Source: CAZVJA01 sp964626885
GTDB lineage: Bacteria > Planctomycetota > Planctomycetia > Planctomycetales > Planctomycetaceae
Assembly (NCBI GenBank): GCA_964626885.1
Contig: CAZVJA010000188.1
Span: 1-10,788 of the forward strand
Direction of reading: 5' to 3'
Length of the DNA: 10,788 nucleotides
Below the pieces are notes generated by a model. That model saw nothing but the letters and a program-made list of their open reading frames with translations. It was not told the origin of the DNA and made no database searches. The position numbers and the translations under genes are program-made. Positions 1-7,032 of this stretch are shown piece by piece; positions within the stretch are counted from its first letter, which is position 1, and the number at the start of each line of letters is the position of its first letter.

Positions 1-1878
1 CTCCTGTTGAGCGGTGTGACGGCGGCGTACGTGTACTCGGCGGTCTCGGTCTTTCGCGGGAGTGGACACCTCTACTTTGAAGTCGGCTGTGTGGTGCTGG
101 TGCTGGTGACGCTGGGACGTTGGTTTGAGGCGACCGGTCGACTTCGTTCAACCGCGGCGCTCGATGCGCTTGAAAAACTGCTGCCGGCGACCGTGCGTCT
201 CATTCGCGACGGTGTGGAACAACTTCTGCCGAGCACCGAGATTCGCGTTGGCGACCGGCTGCGGGTGCTGCCGGGAGAGCGGATTCCAACGGATGGATTC
301 ATCGCGGCCGGATCGGCGGAGGTCGATCAGCAGGTGCTGACCGGCGAGAGCTGGCCGGTGCTGAAGCAACCGGGAGATGAACTCTTCGGAGGAACGCTCA
401 ATCTCGACGGTCAGTTGGAAATGGAATCTTCGGCGGTCCCCGGCGAAGGAACGTTTCGCCGGTTGATTGAAGCGATCGCGCGGGCTCGCGCGGTGAAGGG
501 ACGCTATGAACGTCTGGCCGACCGTGTCGCGACCTGGTTTCTTCCCTCGATCACGGTCGTTACGATCGCGACGTTCGCTTATCACTCTGCGCATTCCGGT
601 TGGGAAGCGGGAATTTTGCACGGACTTGCGGTTGTCCTGATTGCCTGTCCCTGTGCATTGGGGCTCGCAACACCAATGGCGATTTGGACCGCGCTCGGCC
701 GAGCCGCGCAGGAGCAGGTGCTGTTTCAAAGCGGCGAGGCGCTGGAACGGCTGGCACGCGTGCAGGCGATCTGCTTCGATAAGACCGGCACGCTGACCAC
801 GGGGGCTCCCGCACTGGTAGATTTCTGTATGGACGACGAACGAACGCGCGATAAGGTGCTGGAATACGCGGTGCTGGCAGCGTCAGCTTCGACGCATCCG
901 CTCTCGAACACGATTCGCGGGTACGCCCGTGCGCAATGGCACGGTTCGAAAGTCGAATCTGGCGAGCGTGACCGACCGATGATCGCAGCCGCAGCAGCCG
1001 GACGCTCCCTCCCGGGGCAGGGAGTGGTCGTCGACGCCGTTGGGGATCGGCCAGCGATTTTTCTGGGCAGCCGGAGGTTTCTCAAGGGTGCTGGGCTGAA
1101 TTTCGACGGCACATTCGAGGCTCAATACAATAAAGCGGCTGCAAGTGGCAACCCGGTTGTGCTTGTCGGATGGGACGGTCGCATCCGGGGCATCTTCACC
1201 TTTCAGGAGCAACTGCGCCCGGAGGCCCCCGACGCGATTCAGCAATGCCGCGCGCTCGGACTGCACGCGCTGGTCCTTACGGGCGATCACTCCCGCCGGG
1301 CACAAGAGATTGCCCAATTGCTCGGGGTTCCTGTTGAAGCGGAACTGCTGCCGGTCGGCAAAGTCGAACGCGTGCGTGCGGCACGCGCCGTTTGGGGACC
1401 GGTGGCAATGGTCGGGGACGGCATCAACGACGCGCCGGCTCTCGTCACCAGCGACGTCGGAATCGCGCTCGGATGCGGGACCGACGTCACGCGCGATTCG
1501 GCCACAGTTTGTCTTCTCGGCAACGACCTGTTGCGGCTTCCGTGGGGCATTCGACTCGCGCGGCAGGGTGTCCGCACAATTCGCATCAACCTCTTTTGGG
1601 CATTCAGTTACAATATTATCGGTGTTGCGCTCGCGGCTGCCGGTTTGTTGAATCCTGCATTCGCGGCTCTCTTCATGGTCGGCAGCAGTTTGCTTGTCGT
1701 CTCGAACTCGCTCCGTTTGGGACGTTTCGAATCGCAATCCTCGGAATGGATGGCAGTGAATCAGACCCTTGCGGCTTCGTCCGAAAAATCGGCGATGCAG
1801 CCTCGCATCGCGCGAAGTGTTGACGAACAACCGGCGGTGCAATCGACCACGCGCCCCCCTCTGGAGGTGCGCGGATGA
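1..1878 (+). CDS. Copper-translocating P-type ATPase (PIB-1, CcoI/CopA-like), 5' end cut by window edge
   Basis: An integral membrane pump that uses ATP to move Cu(+) across the cytoplasmic membrane. Numbering here starts at the TTG at base 7, but the frame is open to base 1, so the true start and the N-terminal metal-binding domain and first helices lie outside the window. Visible in order: actuator-domain TGES (112-115), the CPC metal-site motif in a transmembrane helix (214-216), the phosphorylated Asp in DKTGT (D258), the N-domain His-Pro pair (H297-P298), GDGIND (470-475), then the YN (535-536) and MxxSS (557-561) residues of the last two helices. CPC plus YN plus MxxSS is the known Cu(+) signature. 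A Ser/Gln/Ala-rich tail of about 50 residues follows the last helix. The stop overlaps the next start (ATGA), so the two genes are probably cotranscribed and translationally coupled. With a TauE/SafE and a DUF4405-like gene behind it, a CcoI role (copper supply to cbb3 oxidase) is inferred; a general CopA exporter is the alternative. Confidence 0.95.
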   Translation, partial: LLLSGVTAAYVYSAVSVFRGSGHLYFEVGCVVLVLVTLGRWFEATGRLRSTAALDALEKLLPATVRLIRDGVEQLLPSTEIRVGDRLRVLPGERIPTDGFIAAGSAEVDQQVLTGESWPVLKQPGDELFGGTLNLDGQLEMESSAVPGEGTFRRLIEAIARARAVKGRYERLADRVATWFLPSITVVTIATFAYHSAHSGWEAGILHGLAVVLIACPCALGLATPMAIWTALGRAAQEQVLFQSGEALERLARVQAICFDKTGTLTTGAPALVDFCMDDERTRDKVLEYAVLAASASTHPLSNTIRGYARAQWHGSKVESGERDRPMIAAAAAGRSLPGQGVVVDAVGDRPAIFLGSRRFLKGAGLNFDGTFEAQYNKAAASGNPVVLVGWDGRIRGIFTFQEQLRPEAPDAIQQCRALGLHALVLTGDHSRRAQEIAQLLGVPVEAELLPVGKVERVRAARAVWGPVAMVGDGINDAPALVTSDVGIALGCGTDVTRDSATVCLLGNDLLRLPWGIRLARQGVRTIRINLFWAFSYNIIGVALAAAGLLNPAFAALFMVGSSLLVVSNSLRLGRFESQSSEWMAVNQTLAASSEKSAMQPRIARSVDEQPAVQSTTRPPLEVRG

Positions 1879-2621
1879 TCGAATGGCCATTGATTCTACT
1901 GGGCGGCCTGCTTGGGTCGTCGCACTGCCTGGGGATGTGCGGACCGTTTGCAGTAATGATCGGAGCCGGTGCACGCGGCTGGAAAGAGGGTTTCGTTCGC
2001 CAGCTCATCTACAGCGTCGGCCGGATTTGCACCTATGCGTTTGGCGGGGCCGTTGCGGGGTTTCTCGGACTGCGGCTCTCGCGACAGTTCGGCAGCCTCG
2101 GCGGCGCGCAGGGCATGCTCTCGATTCTGGCGGGGGTGCTGCTGGTAATTCAAGGCATTCTCGCGGCCGGGTGGTTCCGTTCTGGAGGCATGGGCGGGAG
2201 TGGTGGTGGAGTTTGCGGGTCGGCGAAATTGTTTGCGACATTTCTGCGACACCCGCGCGGCTATCACGTTTTTCTAGCCGGTATTCTCACCGGATTTCTC
2301 CCCTGCGGGCTTGTCTATGCGTACTTGTCGCTCGCGGCGGCGACCGGAGATATCTGGCGAGGGCTGGCGGTGATGGCGGTCTTCGGAGCGGGAACGGTCC
2401 CGGTGATGGCGCTGACCGGAACCGGCGCGCGGCTGATGAATCTGGCGTTTCGTCGCAGAATGTTCCAGATTGCGGCCGCTTGCGTCATCTTCACCGGGCT
2501 GATCACCGTCGCACGCGGGGCGTGGTTCGTGGGATCAGCCGGCTCCAGCGAAGAGGAGATTCGGTGTCCCGCTTGCCTGGAGGCGGCCCAGAACCGTCAT
2601 AACGACTCAACCATCCCCTGA
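1875..2621 (+). CDS. TauE/SafE-family (UreH/DsbD_2-like) membrane protein, cbb3-oxidase-associated type
   Basis: A 248-residue polytopic membrane protein with about six hydrophobic segments. The N-terminal helix carries SHCLGMCGP (H17, C18, M21, C22), and the second half carries a matching LPCG motif (142-145). These paired Cys motifs are typical of the 'sulfite exporter TauE/SafE' or cytochrome-c-biogenesis transmembrane proteins found next to ccoI and ccoS in oxidase clusters. The His/Cys/Met cluster suggests copper or thiol chemistry rather than sulfite export; that is inference. The C-terminal tail has an extra CPAC motif (231-234) in a charged stretch. The start ATG overlaps the ATPase stop by four bases, and a strong GGAGG lies 7 bases upstream (1863-1867), inside the ATPase gene. 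The database-style name 'sulfite exporter' should not be taken as function. Confidence 0.88.
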   Translation: MIEWPLILLGGLLGSSHCLGMCGPFAVMIGAGARGWKEGFVRQLIYSVGRICTYAFGGAVAGFLGLRLSRQFGSLGGAQGMLSILAGVLLVIQGILAAGWFRSGGMGGSGGGVCGSAKLFATFLRHPRGYHVFLAGILTGFLPCGLVYAYLSLAAATGDIWRGLAVMAVFGAGTVPVMALTGTGARLMNLAFRRRMFQIAAACVIFTGLITVARGAWFVGSAGSSEEEIRCPACLEAAQNRHNDSTIP

Positions 2622-2659
2622 CGAACCGCGAAGCCTTTCACTGCGACGACCGCGGTTTG
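2622..2659 (+). other. Intercistronic stem-loop between the TauE/SafE-like and DUF4405-like genes
   Basis: CGAACCGCG (2622-2630) can pair with CGCGGTTTG (2651-2659), giving nine pairs with one G-U and a 20-base loop. It starts on the base after the TauE/SafE-like stop codon and ends 19 bases before the next start. There is no T-run after it, so it looks more like an RNA-processing or stability element than a terminator. This is a visual pairing only. Confidence 0.3.
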
Positions 2660-2678
2660 GCCATGATTTGCACGGACT

Positions 2679-3062
2679 ATGTCAAAGACAATTTTGAACT
2701 TCTGGCTCGACGTCTGCCTGCTCGTTGTGTTTATTGCGTTGAGCACCGTCACGGCCATTTTGCAGTTCGTCTTTCCTTCGCCGCTTGCCGCGGAGGGTTG
2801 GACTCTCTGGGGCTGGGATTACGTCGATTGGCACGACTTGCAGTTTGGCATTATCTGCATGCTGGCGGCTTGTGTCCTGTTGCACGTGATGCTGCATTGG
2901 CCGTGGGTCTGCGGTGTCGTCGCTACGCGAATCCTGCACACCAAGAATCAGACAGATGACGGCATCCGCACCATCTGGGGCGTGGCGACGCTGATCGTGC
3001 TGTTCCACATTATCGCGATCGTTGTCGCGGCCGCGCTCTTCACGGTCGAGTCGCCTCGTTGA
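2679..3062 (+). CDS. DUF4405-like three-helix membrane protein (possible heme or metal binder)
   Basis: A 127-residue protein with three clear hydrophobic segments (about 6-30, 54-82 and 99-121). Histidines sit at H52, H69, H73, H87 and H110; the HVMLHW stretch (69-74) lies inside the second helix and H110 inside the third. The layout, with a Trp-His just before helix 2 and a His-x3-His-Trp within it, resembles DUF4405 / cytochrome b561-like membrane proteins, in which intramembrane histidines bind heme. Family membership is judged from memory of the pattern, and heme binding is inference. The ATG at 2679 is the first start after an in-frame stop at 2664-2666, and no clear Shine-Dalgarno precedes it. 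It lies 57 bases behind the TauE/SafE-like gene on the same strand and is probably in the same transcript. A role in oxidase assembly or copper reduction would fit the neighbours but is unproven. Confidence 0.8.
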   Translation: MSKTILNFWLDVCLLVVFIALSTVTAILQFVFPSPLAAEGWTLWGWDYVDWHDLQFGIICMLAACVLLHVMLHWPWVCGVVATRILHTKNQTDDGIRTIWGVATLIVLFHIIAIVVAAALFTVESPR

Positions 3063-3098
3063 GGCCGGTCGTATGGAACGATAATTCGCCACGAGAAA

Positions 3099-3134
3099 CG
3101 CGAACTGTCAGGCGGGGGCTGATGATCAGTCGCG
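3099..3134 (-). terminator. Candidate terminator hairpin at the convergent junction
   Basis: Bases 3099-3110 can pair with 3123-3134: CGCGA, CTG and TCA against TGA, CAG and TCGCG, with one single-base bulge on each side and a 12-base loop. It spans the stop codon of the MMPL transporter gene. On the minus strand the stem is followed by a modestly T-rich stretch (TTTCTCGT); on the plus strand no T-run follows. It sits where the two convergent transcripts should end, so a terminator role is plausible but weakly supported. Confidence 0.3.
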
Positions 3135-5789
3135 GTGCGACAACTCGCGTACCGGCGCCTCGGTCCGCTGGGCCCCGAGATATTTGCCGAATCCGCCGAA
3201 TTTTCCGCGATGCAACAGGATCAGATAACACGGCACGAAAATCGGGCGGACGACGAAGGTGTCGAGCAATACTCCGAACGCGAGTGCGAACCCGAGTTGC
3301 TGCATACCGGCGAGCGAGCCGAACATGAGAGAGGAAAATGTTCCCGCCATGATGATACCGCAACTGGAGATGATGCTCCCTGTCTTCAACAAGGCTTCGA
3401 TGACCCCTTGCACCGGGCCGTGAATCTTCTGCTCTTCCTCGATGCGGGTGATAAGGAAGATGTTGTAATCCTGCCCGACGGCAATGAGGATCGTGAACAG
3501 GAACATCCGCACCTTCCAGTCAAGTCCGGCGAATGCGGTCAGATCATGCGTCGAGAAGAACTCAACGGCCCCGAACAACACGAACGCGAGCCCGAGCGTT
3601 ACCAAATAGCCAAAGAAGACCGTGAAAATCAGATAGGCCGACGTCGCCACCTTCCGCAGCAGTAACACCAGAATCAGGAATACGACCCCCGGCACAAGGA
3701 TGTCGATCGTCACCTGGTCGGCGCTCGTGATGGTCTTCAGGTCGCGGATGCTTGCTGTCGAGCCAAGAAAATAGAGTTCGCAGTCTTTCAACTCCGCGGG
3801 GAGCTTCGATCGGATGGCATCATGAAACGTGTCGAACCGTTCCATGCTGTTGCGCGAGAATGGATCATCGCGAAAGATCACATCCATGCGGGTCACGTGT
3901 CCGGTGAAATCTCCTTGATCGCTGACGTAATGGGATTGGCTTTTTCTTTTCGCAACGCCGCGGGCGATGACGTTTAATCCCTCTTGTATTGTCGGGTTCA
4001 ATCCCAGCGGCTCCGCGACAAAACGAATGTCCGCGATATCGAGGACTTCTTTATCGCTGTAAAGCCCCTCGGCCATGATGCGGAGTTGCTCCCAAGCGTC
4101 GACCTCATGGAAATCGACTTTGTCGTTCTTCAGCAGAACAGTCAACGGCCCGGTGATGCCGGCTGGGAAGTGCTTCTGGATCGCATCGGCACCGGTGACG
4201 CTCGGTTGATTGTCGGGAAGTTCCGAGAGCAGGCCGTAGCTCAAATGATTCTGATATTTCAGACTGACGAGCGCGAAGGGCAGCATCAGGCCGAAGCAGG
4301 CCAGCCAGATTTTTCCAGGCCGAGCAAGAATGGCGTCGCCGATTTTCCGCCAGGCCGACGAGAACCACTCGGTTTCCATCAGGCGTGCCATCATGCTGGT
4401 GGGAGAGATCCAGCCTTGCGTGGAGGCGATGCGTTCGGACGGCATGCGTGGCCAAAAGGCCCACCGTCCCGCCAGGCAGAGCATCGCCGGTGCAAACGTC
4501 AGCGCTGCCAGCAGCACGACCATCAGGCTCAGCGACATCGCAATCCCCGCCTGCTGGAACTTGCCGAACTGCGCGAAGATCATCATCCCAATGCCGAACA
4601 TCACGGTGCCGGCGCTGGCGGTGACGGCATGCCCCACCTTCCCCACCGCCGTCGAGATCGCTTCATCGAATGTGGCTCCCGCATCAAGCTCTTCCTTGTA
4701 GCGGGCCATGAGGAAAATGCAGAAATCGACACCCGCCCCATACAGCACGACGGTGACGTAAACTTCGATTCCATTGAACAACTGCAGAAATCCGAGATCC
4801 GCCAGCACCGACAATGAACGAATCGCGATACTCACAGCGACAAAGACGGTCATCAGCGGAATGAGCGCCAGCATGGGCGCCCGATAGATCAGCAGCAATA
4901 GGATGACCACCAGAATGACCGTCATATTTTCCGTCGCCTTGGCGCTATCCCGAGCCGCCTCGCGCATGTCGCGTCCCACGGTCGCAGTTCCGCTGAGCTT
5001 CAGGTCGAGCCCGGCCGGCATGGCGCTGACCGTTCCCTCTTTGCCTGCGTCCGTCCCAATCTCACCGCGCGGGCCGGTGGTCAGATCGTGCAGCAGCTTC
5101 TCGATCGCGGAGATCACCGGCTGGTTGCGTAATTCCATGAACTCGGTCGTTAATTCGACAATTACCAACGATGCCTGGTTGTCCTCGCTGGTCAGCAGCT
5201 TGCCGAATGCTTTATCGCTGAACGTCCGAACTTGCGAGACGATCTGCTCGCCATCGGGGGGAACCTGTGGAGTGTTTCCCTTCTCCTCCGCCGAAGGCTT
5301 GTCACCCGATGCCACGGTTGATTCCTGGGCATTCTTTTTCCCGGCGGTTGTTTCCGCGGCGTTGCCATGCGGCTTTTCCGTGGGCGAGCCAGCGGATTGA
5401 TTGTCAGCCGGTTGTTTGCTGTCAGCGGACTCTTGACCGTTGGCGGCTTCGTCGTCCGATTTAGGAATGATCCCGGCGATTTTTTCCAACTGGGGCTTGA
5501 GAACTCCGTCAATGAACTGGAAGTCTTCCTCGTATAGCCCTTCCTCGCGGCTTTCCCGCCGCACGACGATGACAATCGTGCTTCCCAGGAGGTCGTTCGA
5601 GAAGGATTTCTTGAAGAGTTCCTCGGCCTGGCGGCTGGGGACGTTGTCCGGCAAATAACGGAATTCCCCGTCCTGGACGACATCCTCCCACTTTCGGGCG
5701 CTCGCGGCGAGGACAACGAGAACCAGTACCCAGGCGGCTAGGACAGCAGGCCAGGCTCGTGAAACCAAGTTGCCGATTCTCTGAAACAT
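3126..5789 (-). CDS. MMPL/RND-family transporter
   Basis: An 887-residue inner-membrane transporter of the RND superfamily, MMPL branch, whose known members move lipids or other hydrophobic molecules using the proton gradient. Layout: helix 1 (about 13-31), a first periplasmic domain (about 35-285), helices 2-6 (about 288-440), helix 7 (about 493-510), a second periplasmic domain (to about 690), helices 8-12 (about 693-860) and a short cytoplasmic tail. Each half carries the expected charged transmembrane motif: GAGVDF with D355 and VGQDY with D774/Y775, the counterparts of the Asp-Tyr proton-relay pairs of MmpL3. The first periplasmic domain holds a hydrophilic, low-complexity insert at about 108-182. 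The chosen ATG directly follows an in-frame TGA, so the start cannot be further upstream; no clear Shine-Dalgarno is seen. It is a single gene without a periplasmic adaptor or outer-membrane partner nearby, as is usual for MMPL. Substrate unknown; hopanoid transport (HpnN-like) is possible but no hopanoid gene is present. Confidence 0.93.
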   Translation of the reverse strand: MFQRIGNLVSRAWPAVLAAWVLVLVVLAASARKWEDVVQDGEFRYLPDNVPSRQAEELFKKSFSNDLLGSTIVIVVRRESREEGLYEEDFQFIDGVLKPQLEKIAGIIPKSDDEAANGQESADSKQPADNQSAGSPTEKPHGNAAETTAGKKNAQESTVASGDKPSAEEKGNTPQVPPDGEQIVSQVRTFSDKAFGKLLTSEDNQASLVIVELTTEFMELRNQPVISAIEKLLHDLTTGPRGEIGTDAGKEGTVSAMPAGLDLKLSGTATVGRDMREAARDSAKATENMTVILVVILLLLIYRAPMLALIPLMTVFVAVSIAIRSLSVLADLGFLQLFNGIEVYVTVVLYGAGVDFCIFLMARYKEELDAGATFDEAISTAVGKVGHAVTASAGTVMFGIGMMIFAQFGKFQQAGIAMSLSLMVVLLAALTFAPAMLCLAGRWAFWPRMPSERIASTQGWISPTSMMARLMETEWFSSAWRKIGDAILARPGKIWLACFGLMLPFALVSLKYQNHLSYGLLSELPDNQPSVTGADAIQKHFPAGITGPLTVLLKNDKVDFHEVDAWEQLRIMAEGLYSDKEVLDIADIRFVAEPLGLNPTIQEGLNVIARGVAKRKSQSHYVSDQGDFTGHVTRMDVIFRDDPFSRNSMERFDTFHDAIRSKLPAELKDCELYFLGSTASIRDLKTITSADQVTIDILVPGVVFLILVLLLRKVATSAYLIFTVFFGYLVTLGLAFVLFGAVEFFSTHDLTAFAGLDWKVRMFLFTILIAVGQDYNIFLITRIEEEQKIHGPVQGVIEALLKTGSIISSCGIIMAGTFSSLMFGSLAGMQQLGFALAFGVLLDTFVVRPIFVPCYLILLHRGKFGGFGKYLGAQRTEAPVRELSHRD

Positions 5790-5904
5790 TCAGCCGATGA
5801 CCCGCAAGCCGAGACTAGCATGGGCACTCAAACGCGAGAATCCGCGAGGAATCGCGCCCGCCGGCATCAAAACCGGGTCGTGCTCGGAAGACTTTACGCT
5901 CATA

Positions 5905-5933
5905 AGGCTACAAGCCCCCTGCCGGTGCGTCAA
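5905..5933 (-). promoter_or_regulatory. Weak candidate sigma-70-like promoter for the MMPL gene
   Basis: On the minus strand TTGACG (5933-5928) matches five of six bases of the -35 consensus. After a 17-base spacer comes TAGCCT (5910-5905), which matches only three of six -10 bases. It points at the MMPL transporter, whose start is about 115 bases downstream. The -35 and the spacing are good and the -10 is poor; chance occurrence is quite possible. Confidence 0.2.
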
Positions 5934-5952
5934 TGAACCCCCAGGCTTATCC

Positions 5953-5983
5953 CCGTAAACCATAGTTGGCATTCGCTTTACGG
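5953..5983. promoter_or_regulatory. Inverted repeat CCGTAAA-N17-TTTACGG, possible operator
   Basis: CCGTAAA (5953-5959) and TTTACGG (5977-5983) are perfect reverse complements separated by 17 bases. The site lies about 20 bases upstream of the candidate -35 of the MMPL gene, a position that would suit an activator. Two half-sites about 24 bases centre to centre fit a dimeric regulator; a weak RNA hairpin is the alternative. Confidence 0.3.
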
Positions 5984-6100
5984 TGAGGCTGCCAAGCGGT
6001 TTCTCCCGCTCGGCCTGCTGCTGTCGTGGCGTCGAAACCGTGGTGCAGAATGTACTCCAGATAGCTCGCCGCTTGCTGGTCTCATAGGAAACGCGAGATC

Positions 6101-6997
6101 TCAGTTCGGCAATTCCCGCCAGGCACGCGCGACGTACCTTGGCAGGTCGGAAGCGATCAAGCCGGGCTCCGAGAGTTCCGCCGCCGCCAGGTCGCCCGCG
6201 AGTCCATGCAGGTGAGCTCCCAGTTGAGCGGCGTCGAAGGCTGACATTCCTTGGGCCAGGAGAGAAGCGATCAATCCCGTGAGTACGTCTCCTGTACCTC
6301 CGGTGGCCATTCCACCGTTGCCGGTCACATTGACTGCCAGCCGCTGCCCATCAGTGATAATCGTCCCCTTCCCCTTGAGGACCAGTATCGCACCAGATTG
6401 TCTTGCGAAGTTCGCTGCCTGTTCTTCACGATCCGACTGAACGAATTCGGTGGTGGCACCCAGCAGGCGCGCGAACTCACCGGGATGAGGCGTTACGACG
6501 CGCGCCGGACTCCCCGATTTTCTCTTGCCGCGTGATTTAAACACGAACGCTTCCGCGGCCAATCCGTTCAGGGCGTCGGCGTCGAAGACTCCCGGAATGT
6601 CTGCATCGTTGTACAGCCACTCGACGAGTTGCGATAACCCCTTCGATTGCCCCAAACCAGGGCCGACCGCGAAGACCGTGCTGCGTTCAAGCTCATCGAC
6701 GAGTGCCTGCCGAGCCGTCGATGAAATGCGCCCCCGCCGATCTTCCGGCAGTGGAATCGTTAAATACGATGGTTCGATCGCTGCAACAATTGGCTGGATT
6801 TCCCGGGGAACGGCCAGCGAGACCAATCCTGCCCCGCCGCGGAGCGCTCCGAGCCCCGCGAGAGCAGACGCTCCGCTCATCCCGCGACTACCGGCGATGA
6901 TGAGCACTCGCCCGAACGTTCCCTTATGGGCATCCTCGGGGCGCGGCGGATGTTGTGGAAGCCGCGTGATGAATTCTATTCCACCGCTCATTCCCAT
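6101..6997 (-). CDS. nnrD: ADP-dependent NAD(P)H-hydrate dehydratase (stand-alone NnrD / YjeF C-terminal domain)
   Basis: A cytosolic metabolite-repair enzyme that dehydrates the damaged cofactor S-NAD(P)H-hydrate back to NAD(P)H using ADP. With the ATG at 6997 it is 298 residues, a single ribokinase-like domain. Visible family motifs: HKGTFGRVLIIAGS (24-37), VGPGLGQS (111-118), TPHPGEFARLLG (169-180), the VLKGKGT strand, and GNGGMATGGTGD (226-237), whose last Asp is the expected catalytic residue. The YjeF N-terminal epimerase domain present in the fused Nnr of E. coli is absent, so the epimerase must be encoded elsewhere. The frame also allows a TTG at 7027, but the ATG at 6997 has GGAG (7003-7006) five bases upstream, and homologous proteins normally begin close to this point; the ATG at 6991 is a further option. 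It lies 35 bases after ribD on the same strand and is the last gene of a likely three-gene operon. Confidence 0.93.
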   Translation of the reverse strand: MGMSGGIEFITRLPQHPPRPEDAHKGTFGRVLIIAGSRGMSGASALAGLGALRGGAGLVSLAVPREIQPIVAAIEPSYLTIPLPEDRRGRISSTARQALVDELERSTVFAVGPGLGQSKGLSQLVEWLYNDADIPGVFDADALNGLAAEAFVFKSRGKRKSGSPARVVTPHPGEFARLLGATTEFVQSDREEQAANFARQSGAILVLKGKGTIITDGQRLAVNVTGNGGMATGGTGDVLTGLIASLLAQGMSAFDAAQLGAHLHGLAGDLAAAELSEPGLIASDLPRYVARAWRELPN

Positions 6998-7032
6998 CGA
7001 TGCTCCGTTTGTAATGCCCGCGATCAAATTTC

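Larger units (their letters stand above)
5790..6100. other. Intergenic region without a convincing gene
   Basis: About 310 bases separate the nnrD stop from the MMPL start, both on the minus strand. I see no protein gene with recognisable features here. It contains a 7-base inverted repeat (5953-5983), a weak candidate minus-strand promoter (5905-5933) and an imperfect hairpin, GCCAAGCGG (5991-5999) with CCGCTCGGC (6006-6014), one mismatch and a 6-base loop. That hairpin lies about 90 bases past the nnrD stop and has no T-run, so calling it the operon terminator would be a guess. Confidence 0.5.

Noticed and set aside
7..9. TTG at base 7 as the ATPase start
   Set aside because: The frame stays open to base 1 and the first transmembrane helices and metal-binding domain of the family are missing, so this is an internal codon of a gene cut by the window edge.
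883..1974. Long minus-strand reading frame (363 codons) opposite the ATPase gene
   Set aside because: It lies antisense to a gene with every P-type ATPase motif, is Arg/Ser-rich without any domain, and is a GC-driven shadow frame.
1769..2602. 277-codon plus-strand frame overlapping the TauE/SafE-like gene
   Set aside because: Its translation is Arg-rich and without motifs, while the overlapping frame encodes a coherent membrane protein with a good ribosome-binding site.
3984..4817. 277-codon plus-strand frame inside the MMPL gene
   Set aside because: Antisense to conserved transporter helices; the composition (His, Arg, Gln, Asp) reflects the reverse complement of membrane-helix codons.
3126..5789. 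Assignment of the MMPL transporter as the hopanoid transporter HpnN
   Set aside because: Length and fold agree, but no hopanoid biosynthesis gene is nearby and the visible motifs do not separate HpnN from other MMPL proteins.
5790..5972. 60-codon minus-strand frame directly upstream and in frame with the MMPL gene
   Set aside because: No hydrophobic segment, motif or ribosome-binding site. Its TGA abuts the MMPL ATG, so a leader peptide is conceivable, but nothing in the sequence supports one; an N-terminal extension of MMPL is ruled out by the stop.
6995..7027. TTG at 7027 as the nnrD start
   Set aside because: The ATG at 6997 has a properly spaced GGAG and better fits the usual N-terminus of the family; the ten extra residues add no recognisable feature.
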